Source: Hemileia vastatrix (lineage: Eukaryota; Basidiomycota; Pucciniomycetes; Pucciniales; Zaghouaniaceae). From it: a DNA stretch of 64,000 bases. A program made the position numbers and the translations under genes. The stretch's first letter is position 1. The number at the start of each line of letters is the position of its first letter. This document shows positions 55,073 to 64,000 of the stretch, in pieces. The notes under the pieces were generated by a model, which searched no databases, had not been told where the DNA came from, and saw only the letters and a list, made by a program, of their open reading frames with translations. The DNA lies in the NCBI GenBank assembly GCA_030280995.1, contig JASXTE010000008.1, positions 12,262,212-12,326,211 on the forward strand. Reading direction: 5' to 3'.

Positions 55073-58000
55073 CTAAGATTTTTTCTTTTTGTACTTTTTT
55101 AACAGAGTAGGAAGATTTGAAATCTCCTTGCCAGGTATCCATGCATCATTTTCAGATGATTTGTTTTTATATCTCAATAAATATTCAGTACCTCTTTCAG
55201 AAGTGATAATTCTATCATTGAGAATTTTATCAATTTCTGCAGTTTCTGTGACTTCCTGAGGGTTTTTCTTAGGTCTTCCTCTTCTTCTGGGAAATAAGTT
55301 ACTGTTTGAAGTATAAGGCTTAATTAAAGAAATGGGAAAAACAGGATGTTTTCTATCATATGGAGAATACAATACAACTTCTACTGCATTATCTCCAACC
55401 ATTCTTTTAAAAACAAATGGTCCTACAAAAGGATCTTTTAATTTGTTGTTACTTTGTAAATTGAAATGGACAGTAGATATCAACACTTCATCACCCTTGT
55501 TAAATGTGTATTCTTTATGGGATTTATCCCATCTTTTCTTTTCATATTCAAATGCTTTTTCAATACAGCTTTGAGCATGTTACCTGCATAGCTGTTGCAT
55601 TTGCATAAAAGACTTTACACCAGGGTGTAGTTCCAACTTAGGTAATTTATTATTGAGAATCTGAGCAGGAGTATTTGGGACATAACCTAGCCAAAGCTCA
55701 AAAGGCTTTTTCTCAGTGACAGAATGAACAGTGATATTATATGCAAATTCAAGACCAGGCAATAGAGTGACCCAGTCATGAGTAAATCTGTCATTGTCTT
55801 TATATTCTAAACCAAAGGCACAATACCTTCTAATCATATCTTCCAGAGTTTGAATCATTCTCTCAGCTAGACCATCAGTCTGAGGATGGTGAGCTGTAGA
55901 CAACTTTAACTCACAGCCACAAATATCCATTAAAGAGGTCCAAAACTCAGAAGTAAATTGTGGATTTCTATCAGAGATAATGGCTTTTGGAAAACCAATA
56001 ATATTAAAAATGTAAGACCACCATAAGAAAGCTAATTCTTTGGTGGACACATCTTTGTGGGTGGGAATAAATTTGCACATTTTTGTGAATCTATCTACTA
56101 TTACCCAACAAGATTTATAGCTGTCTTTACCTGCAACAGGAAGACACGTGACAAAATCCATGTTAATTATTTGCCAAGGTGCATCAGGTGCTTCAATATG
56201 TTTTAATAACCCTGCTCTTTTACCTGTCAACCTTTTAGATTTTTGGCAGGAATCACAAGATTCCACATATAATTTTGTGTCTTCAGACATATTAGCCCAC
56301 CATGCAGTGTTTTTGATTCTAATCAATGTTTTTTCAAGATCAAAATGACCAGCTAATATGTCATCATGACAAAGTTTGAGGATAGTTTCTTTCATTGAAG
56401 GAGGAATAACAATTACATTGGTAAGCTTCCTTCTATAATATATATAACCATCTTCAATAGAGAACTTTCCTTTATTTAAAGCATTTTGGTACTTTGCAGG
56501 AAGAGTTTTTATTAATGCTTGAATTGAAGCATTCTTAGGATCATTTAAGATAATAACCAATTTATTTAAATCAGAATCCTTATCATATGAATCCAGTATT
56601 AATTGTAATAAATCCTCTTCCATACCAACTATAAATATACCATGGATATGAACAGTATCATCTTCAGGTACATAAGCCGGATTTGAGTCATTATTTGTCA
56701 GAGGCAATCTGGACAGCATATCAACATTGGAGTGAGCATTTCCAGCCCTATGGATAATTGTCATCCGTCCTCTGTATTCTTGAAAAGCAAGTTTCCACCT
56801 GAACATATGTCTATTAGGTGTTTTCAGGTTTAAGAGGGACTTCACAGCACTACAGTCAGTTACCAATTCAAACTTTTGGTCATATAGATAGTAATGAAGC
56901 TTCTAAAGAGCCCAAACAACTGCTAAGCACTCTAATTGAGTGGCACCATATTTCAATTCACTATTTCTCAAGGTTCTTGAAATATAAAAAATTACAAACT
57001 CTGAGGATTTATCATTAATAATTTGTTTCTGGTGAAGGGCAGCACCCAGACCAACAAAGATAGCATCTGTATACAGGACAAATGGTTTGTTAAAATCTGG
57101 AAGAGCTAAGATAGGGGCTGTGATTAAGCAACATTTTAATGTATCAAAAGCTTTTTGACAGTCAATATTCCAGATGAATGCAACATCTTTCCTAGTTAGT
57201 TTGGTAAGAGGCAAGGCTATGACTTGATAATTTTTAATATATTGTCTATAATAGCCACACATACCCAAAGAACTTTGGATTTCTCTTACAGAAGTTGGTG
57301 CTTTCACATTTTGAATTGCAGCAACTTTTTTTTGGTCTACACAAATTTGTAGGCCTGACACAACATGGCCAAGGACTTTCAAAGATTGAAAACCAAATTT
57401 ACACTTTTTCAAGGACAAAGTCATATTGATTTCATCCATTTTTTGGAAAACCCTATTTAAATGAACAATAAGTTCATCAAAAGTTTTAGAAAAAACTATG
57501 ATATCATCAATATACACCATGAGCCATCCCTCAATTATTTCCTGATGGAAAGTGTTATCCATGACTTTTTGAAAAACTGAAGGGGCATTCTTAGGTCCAA
57601 ATGGCATTCTAACATACTTATATATTCCCATATGAGTAGCAATAAGCAAAAATTTTGAGACTTTTTCTCAACTGGAACTTGATGATACCCTTTATTTCCA
57701 TCCAGACAACTAATAAATTTTTCACCTTGCAAGGTAGCATGTATTGAATTAATTCTGGGTAAAGGATAAATATCATCAAAAGTATAAGTGTTTAATACTC
57801 TGTAATCTCCACATAATCTAGCCTTATCTTTTTCATAAGAAAATAAAACCAGGGAGATGACACAATATTTGGGGGTGACATCCACTTTCTCAATGATATT
57901 CATTTTTAATAGTGTTGCAATATTATCTTCAATATCCTTTCTTTTTGTTGGAGAAGCAGGATATGGTTTTTTCTTAAGACTAGGAGGAATATCACTCAAA

Positions 58001-61000
58001 TTACAGGATAAAGTAATTTTCATTTCTTCCTGAACACTTCCTAAGACATGAGAACCATGAGCAAAAGCCATAGGGAAAGAGGTAATTGAGGCAATTATAT
58101 AATCCTTTTGTTCACTAGTTAACTTATCACCAAAAGAAGAAGTATTTATTTCATTTAATAAATAATCCATTTCAATTGTTGGTCTGCCTTTACACTGCAT
58201 CAGTGAGTTAAAAGACTTTAACAGATGCCCAGAAGGTTTTCTAGAAGAGGAAATTTTGAATTTCCTTTTGCCATTCAATCCCAAGGTGAAGCAATTATTT
58301 TCTGGGTCCAATTTCACACCAAACATGGTTAAAATTTCATTACCCATAAAAAAACAATTGCTTAAATTATAATTTTTCATGAAAACAAATTCACAAATAG
58401 CTCTGACAAAACCACCATTATATTCGAAGAATACAGAGGTTTTGTATTTGCCAATAGGAATTAAAGTAGAACCATACCATCTCCACTTTTCAGAAGTTAT
58501 AGGTAATAATTTACTCAAATAATCCTTATCTACTGAAGCTAAAGCTTTTTCAGACACAACACTTCCTCCAGCACCAGAGTCCAGAACTACATCAACATTT
58601 TTACCATTAATGATAACAGGTGCTTTCAAAGGGGATATGGCTATAGAATTGTTATTAATATCTTTAATTATTTCAGCATTTTCCACTGAAGATAAATCCA
58701 ATACACATTCTTCAGATATATTATCTAAATAATAGACATCCTGTTCTAACATCAAAACATCTTTAACAGAGTCATTGTCATAGGAGATATTACTTTCACA
58801 GTCACTAGAAGAATTATTGACATCAATTTCAGCTTCATCAGTGTCTTCATTTTGTTCAACAAGATGAATTTTCTTTTCACAAACATGACCCTTTCGCCAT
58901 GGTTTGTTACATTTATAACAAGTATTTGTTGCATATTTTTTAGGTGCAACTGGGGCAGAGGGTTTACCAGATTTTTATGGGGACTTTGTAGAAGGTTTAT
59001 TTTGTATATGATAAGATTTACCAAGGTAATTCTTTGGTTCATATCTATGGTTGAGTAGTACCTCATTACATATATTAATGAAAGAAGAATTTTCCCTTAC
59101 ATGCTCAGTTCTAGTTACAATTAAATCTCTAAGAGAATTTGGTAATTCATACAAAATTTTATCTCTCCAAATATCATAATCCATCTTTGGATCAATTTCT
59201 CTAAGGATTTTTGTTACTTTCATAAGAAAAACAATGGGCTTTTCAACAGAGGAGGATACATATCTAGTATTCTCATACAGTCTTTGCTGAGCTAACCTGA
59301 ATTTTGAACCACCAAACTGATTCTCAATCAATGATTTCCAATCATTCCATGTATAATGATTGTTATCCAAAAGGACAGATTCATACCACATCAAGGCTAC
59401 ATTGGAAAATAAAGAAATTAGCTTAGAAAAAATTTCCTCATCAGGTAGTTTATAAGATCTCTTTAAATTATCAATTCTTTGGATAAAGTGTTGCCAATCA
59501 GAAGAAGAATCACCATCAAAGGTAGGATATTGGTCCAATTTAGGCCAATTTTTCTGACTACTGAGATGGTTCATTTTTTGGTTTGAATTATTCATCATTA
59601 ATAATTCCTGAAGTTTAGCCAGGTGTTCAGAAATTTCATTATTTACAGAAACAGGTGGTACATGACCATCACAAGATTTTTTGCTAGTAGCAAAAGATTT
59701 TACAGACTCATTTTCAGTTTGTTTAATGGCTGAAATATGAGGAAGAAAGGAGGAACTCTGCTCAGGTTCTTTTTCCTTATTTTTATGCAGCTTATGGGCA
59801 GCATTCTCATTTATACCATAATTATTGATGGTTAAGGTTGAAAATTTTTCCTGCAGGTCAGACACATAGTTTCTTATCCTTGGAATTTCAGACATCTGGT
59901 CATTTACTTTTGCAAGAGATAAAACATTTCTGTCCTCAGAAACTGTGTGTTTGGCACTTAGTGCATGGAAATCATTTTTTAGCTTTTTAAACTCATTTTG
60001 TAGAGATTTTATTTCACTTTTTAATGAATGATTTTCCTCAATAAGGGGTTTCAATTCACTCAAGGTCTTAAGTAGACTGATATTTCTATCTGAGATAGCT
60101 CTATGGTCACTTCTTATTTGTTTTTGTTGGCTAAGAACAATATTCAAGGTTTCTTTGATTTTAAAATAAGCTGTATCCTGTACAGAAGAACTTACTTTAC
60201 AATGCAAGTGCAAATTATTTAATCTATCACTCTCATGGATTAACACATCTCTCAAATGTTTGTCTTTCACAACATTAAAATCAAGGGTATCTTTCAATAT
60301 TTCTTCAGAAGTTTTCTCAATTAAGGTATAGCCTTCAGGGGAAACAGAATAATTCTTAATTGCAAGAGAAGGATTAATTAAAGAAGTAGAAGTCAAATGT
60401 AAAGGTTCATCAAATGATAATTTGCTAATTACATAATTGGGGCTACTCATTAAAGGAAGTTTTCTTTTTAAAGGTTTAACTGTTCTTTCATCAGAATCCA
60501 CAAGATTACCTGAAGAAGCTTTGTTATTATACATGCCAACATGTTTATCAAACAAATTACTTACCATGGTAAGGGAGGAAAATTCCCCTGTTCCTTCTTT
60601 CTTCTGCCTCCCTGATAAGGATGGGGCTGAGGAGATGGATGGTAGGTTTGTGTCCTGGATGGGCCAGGGTGTTGAGCTGGTTGCTGAGCATTCTGCTGGT
60701 AATGGCTCATCAAGTAGTCCCATTTCCACTGTTCCACTTGCAGAGTGCTTTGATTTTGCGTGAAGGAGCTGGGTACCTGATTGGGCTGAGAGGCTGGGAA
60801 ATGAGGAGTTTGAGCCTGTTTGGGATTTAATTATTCCTGCATTTGCTGCCAGAGTGTGTCTACCCTTGCCTTGTACTTCATGCTTTCTGCCTTCAGTTCT
60901 TTGATGTGACTGGAAAGATTGTTTACTTGTTAGGTTAGAGGTATCTTTTTTATTTTTATACCTTTGAGTTGATTGTCCTGATTTATTAGAAGTTTTACTT

Positions 61001-61185
61001 CTTTCAGAGGTGTTTTGTCAGGGGGGTTTACCACTTCTCTTGCCATTTCCACGTCCTGAAGGTTTTTTGTCAGCTGAATCATTTCTGTAAGTTAATTTAG
61101 AAGAACCTACAGATTCAGTGTCATTATCCACTTCAATCTCATCCACATGTAAGTTATCCATGCTTCTAGCCAAACTATTGGACAT
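55073..61185 (-). pseudogene. Gypsy-B Gag-Pol polyprotein with chromodomain, broken
   Basis: Starts at ATG 61185 (MSNSLARSMDN). Long Gag: a low-complexity N-terminus, coiled coil about 60100-59900, capsid-like domain 59580-59000 (FDGDSSSDWQHFIQRID). In-frame TGA at 61020 and TAA near 58974 precede the knuckle CYKCNKPWRKGHVC (about 58920). Protease VVLDSGAGGSV (about 58590); RT with YIDDIIVFS (about 57510), frameshifted near 57650; RNase H with LYTDAIFVGLG; TAG near 56901; integrase with CDSCQKSK, MDFVTCLP, ISDRNPQF and a Glu in GLAERM; TAA near 55578; and a chromodomain at the end (YLLRYKNKSSENDAWIPGKE). A single frame except for the frameshift. Chromodomains steer chromoviruses to histone-marked chromatin. 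Confidence 0.88.
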
Positions 61186-61866
61186 TTAAACTGTTAATAT
61201 CAAAAAAAATTTTTTTTAATGATTCAAATTGTTATTTCAAAATAAAATTTATTGAATTTTTAAAAAAAAAAAATTTAATTTTTATCAAAAATAAATTAAT
61301 CAAAAAAAAGTAATAAAAACATATGTAATTACAATTATTTATTAAGAAATATTCCTTAATTAAAATGGGACCAACAAATAAAGGTTTTTATAAGTCAACC
61401 AAAATAATTAATACCAAAAATTTATATGATGGTAAAATTGAGACTAAGTACTGAGTACTATTATGGTCAACCAATATACAAAAAATATAAACAAAATTAA
61501 TTTAATAATTTAATAATTATTAATTGTCTTCTAGGACTAAGAGGTTTACTCTATTATGGTCAACTAGGAAAAAAAAATTAAAAATTAATGAACACTTACG
61601 CTCAGTGAATCAGCAATTAAGCCACAAACACTTTTATTGCAGTAAAAATATAGTAATATGAGTGAGAGGTGCAAAGGTTAACTTACTATAGTCATCGGAA
61701 AATCACTTAAAAATAATAGATGAATTGATTTAATATATACCTAATAGATCGAACCCAAGTTCAAAACACAGTCGTGGCAAAAGTTTCTTTTTTGCTGGGT
61801 GGTACGTGCGCTATGTCGTTCATCGCAAGTATCAATCATCGTCATTGTTTGGAAAGGCTCCCACTT
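61186..61866. other. Gypsy-B 5' leader and primer binding site
   Basis: No gene is seen. On the minus strand, two bases after the LTR end, comes TGGGAGCCTTTCC, a primer site for a tRNA ending ...GGCTCCCA. Gypsy-C has the same motif at 63644. The rest is AT-rich leader. Confidence 0.6.
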
Positions 61867-63142
61867 GTCGGTTGGTTGTCTAGAAGAAGGAAGAAAAAGG
61901 GAGAGAAGAAGAGGAGGAAAAGGGGAATAGGAAAGAAGGGTTTATATAAAGTAAAAGCAATAAAATAATATGATATATTTAAAGAGAGGCAACGACAATT
62001 TACTTGAGGGATGACACAAAAATGAGGCTTTATTAAATGACAATATTATTTAAAGTAAGGGTTTCTGCACGGAAAACACTATAATTACTATCAGACTTAA
62101 AGCAACCTGTAAATAGTTATATAGAATTTAAATTAGAAATTTAATACTAATAAAAATAATAATAAAACATATTATATTGACAATTTGTTTAGATTTTGGT
62201 TGTATAGTAAGTGATGATTTAAAGGGGATTATCCAAGGCCCTTTTATAGACCAAGGGACCCCTGAAGCGCCACCAATCAATAAATACAAATTAGGAATAG
62301 CTAAAACAAGAGATAATTGAATAGAAAATGAAACATGACCATCAAGAGAAAAATATGACACCATTTACTAAACCCCGTGAGTAATTAATCCTTTTCCCAC
62401 CATAACATCCCAAAACAATTAATTAAAATAATCATTAACCAAGTAAGTCTGAAACATGAGAAAAATGAGTAAAAATAATCAAAAACAGATATTATAGTGA
62501 AATGTAAAGGTTTTAAGTAAAACAAATAAAATTATTTTCACACCAAAATTCATGGAATAGATTCAATTCAGTTTAAAGAAATTTTAAGTAATTGTTTTAA
62601 ATATGTAATTAATTCAATAATTAGTTTAAATGAGACAGATAATTGATTTAGTGTTATTTTTAATTTAAAATGGGGATTTTAATACTATGTTATTAAATAA
62701 GTATTATAATTTATTTAATAATTTTTCCTGGCACAAATAAGGGTCAAAAGAAGCGCCCAATATTATTGCTTAATAATATATGAAGTTTTATTTAATATAT
62801 ATAAAATTAATTAATTAACTTAATTACATTATAAGTCAATTTTAAATATATAATTATAATATATGTTTTTGTAATTAATTAATTATTAATTTATAATTAT
62901 TAAATACATAAAAATGCGCCATTATTTGTAGAATATAAAATATATTTAAGCTTAATTTAAATGTATAAAAATTTTAATAACAATAAAATTAATATAACAC
63001 TTATTATTAATAAGATACATATATAATTTTATTATGCAATAAAATATTAATTTATACACATAAAATACAATTCTTACACCCTCTTTCAGGTCCAATAAAT
63101 TAACATATAATTTGCTGGGCTCCTGGTATGGCCTGGCTGACA
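61867..63142 (-). repeat. Gypsy-B 5' LTR
   Basis: Begins at TGTCGGTTGG on the plus strand and ends GCCTGGCTGACA. Nearly the same sequence as 53755-55039. Confidence 0.9.
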
Positions 63143-63636
63143 AAAAATTATATTCAAATTATTTTATTTTAAAAGTGACATTTACAAAATACTTTAAAAT
63201 AAATCAAATAATTTGATATATACTTTAAATAAATTATATTGAAATATTCTTTATAGAACACTCTAATTATTTGCAATATCTTAATTTGGAATTTTCTTCC
63301 TCTCAAAATCTTGTATGTAGATGTCTTGATCCTGTGGTTTCTCTCCTTTCTGCCTATATAAAGCCTTCCATTTTTACTGTTTTTGCTCATTCATTCATTA
63401 CTTAAATTTTTATTATATACACTCAAAATCAATTCTATAACTACTATAAATGATTTATTAATTACAATTTGCGTAATTTAAGTCCTTATAAGTAGTAATA
63501 AAATATTCCCTTACCTTTTATTTGATTTATAGATCATAAAGATAAAATCTATGTACCTTTACTTTGAAATCCTTGAGTTATCCACCTTTCACTGCCTTTG
63601 GACCACCATTAAAATCTCCTAGACCAAGAGGACACA
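63143..63636 (+). mobile_element. Gypsy-C LTR, second part
   Basis: Continues the LTR broken at 53754. A promoter-like TATATAA lies at about 63355-63361 in plus orientation. The right end is placed at GACACA (about 63636), shortly before the primer-site motif. Together the parts give an LTR of about 780 bp. Confidence 0.5.
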
Positions 63637-64000
63637 TGAAAGTTGGGAGCCTTTCCAAATTGTTGATCTTGACACCGGCAACCAAGGGACCTTCAACTAC
63701 AAGGACCAATAAGGACTTGTGGAAGACTGAAAACAATGAACTCCATCAAACACGTGACTTACCTTTTTTTCTGTGTCTAGAAATTGAACCTCCCTCCAAA
63801 TCTAAGGTTTATATAGGTGTATCTGTACTAAATAGTTGCTTGCAACTATACCAATTACTATCTGTAGGTATCACTCTACTTATTTCATCTTTCACTTATA
63901 TTTTTTTACTCAGCACTCTGTAGTGGCATTAAATTTTTGAATTGCAGAGGGAGGTGCCTGGTAAATAGTATTTTTTTTCTAGTTTACCAAGATAGAGCAA
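63637..64000 (+). other. Start of Gypsy-C interior (leader)
   Basis: TGGGAGCCTTTCC, identical to the Gypsy-B primer site, occurs at about 63644. The element body continues beyond the window. The open frame 63564-63923 crosses the LTR end and shows no Gag motif, so it is not called as a gene. Confidence 0.5.

Larger units (their letters stand above)
53755..63142 (-). mobile_element. Gypsy-B: chromodomain Ty3/Gypsy element, inactivated
   Basis: The LTRs are 1285 and 1276 bp, and the flanks are AAAAA on both sides (53750-53754 and 63143-63147). The Gag-Pol frame with terminal chromodomain is broken by four stops and one frameshift. It is inserted in the LTR of Gypsy-C. The LTR ends are TGTCAGCCAGGC...(C/T)GACA on the minus strand. 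Confidence 0.9.

Noticed and set aside
63564..63923. 119-codon plus-strand ORF near the window end
   Set aside because: It crosses the Gypsy-C LTR end and primer site and has no Gag or other motif; probably fortuitous.
1..64000. tRNA or rRNA genes
   Set aside because: None was recognised by eye; a covariance-model scan would be needed to exclude tRNAs, so this is absence of evidence only.

Overview
The window looks like AT-rich, transposon-dominated nuclear DNA of a basidiomycete fungus, most likely a rust-type (Pucciniales-like) genome. The evidence is short GT-AG introns (about 55-160 bp), a PIN1/ESS1-type prolyl isomerase with a fungal intron layout, a basidiomycete-style Ty3/Gypsy reverse transcriptase, and dense nesting of Copia, Gypsy, PIF/Harbinger and Tc1/mariner elements. 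The class assignment is an inference from these families; the window contains no rRNA or other lineage marker.

Layout. 1-690: a possible small host gene (234-572) next to microsatellites. 697-30620: a large inverted duplication. Its two arms each carry a copy of one already broken Copia element: Copia-A (824-18683, minus) and Copia-B (23842-30490, plus). Arm A was later hit by an 807-bp solo LTR (1352-2158), a full Gypsy element (Gypsy-A, 4767-16379, minus) and a small MITE (17508-17741). Arm B was hit by a 1.5-kb solo LTR (23967-25469). The spacer between the arms (about 18966-23514) holds a broken DDE_3 transposase gene and an unrecognised multi-exon gene. 30800-31630: the one clear host gene, a three-exon Pin1/Ess1 peptidyl-prolyl isomerase. 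32156-33721: a decayed Tc1-like element with intact ends, then a more decayed Tc1 relic (34020-34910).

35860-53467: three relatives of one PIF/Harbinger family. HBG-1 (38791-44460) looks complete, with TIRs, a DDE_Tnp_4 transposase gene with one intron, and a three-exon Myb/SANT-like plus coiled-coil partner gene on the other strand. It sits inside, and splits, an older unknown gene (37937-38790 plus 44461-44759). HBG-3 (35860-about 37766) is a partial copy. HBG-2 (about 44860-53467) is rearranged so that its two ends are joined head to head, and it is interrupted by Copia-C. Copia-C (46363-51640, minus) is the youngest element: 606-bp LTRs that look identical, a perfect TTATT target duplication, and one intact 1504-codon Gag-Pol frame that runs through the polypurine tract into the 3' LTR. 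The LTR encodes the last 167 residues, a strongly basic tail.

53468-64000: an LTR of another Gypsy element (Gypsy-C, plus; its interior runs off the window) split by a chromodomain-bearing Gypsy (Gypsy-B, 53755-63142, minus). Gypsy-B has near-identical 1.28-kb LTRs and an AAAAA target duplication, but its Gag-Pol frame carries four in-frame stops and one frameshift.

How the parts relate: nearly all coding sequence here belongs to mobile elements. Target duplications and nesting give a relative order: Copia insertion, then inverted duplication, then Gypsy-A, solo-LTR and MITE insertions; separately, older Harbinger copies, then Copia-C; and Gypsy-C, then Gypsy-B. Only Pin1 (and possibly 234-572) appears to be cellular. 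The strongest candidates for something undescribed are the LTR-encoded basic tail of Copia-C, the end-to-end joined Harbinger copy, and paired Cys-cluster genes antisense to the Gypsy-A pol genes.
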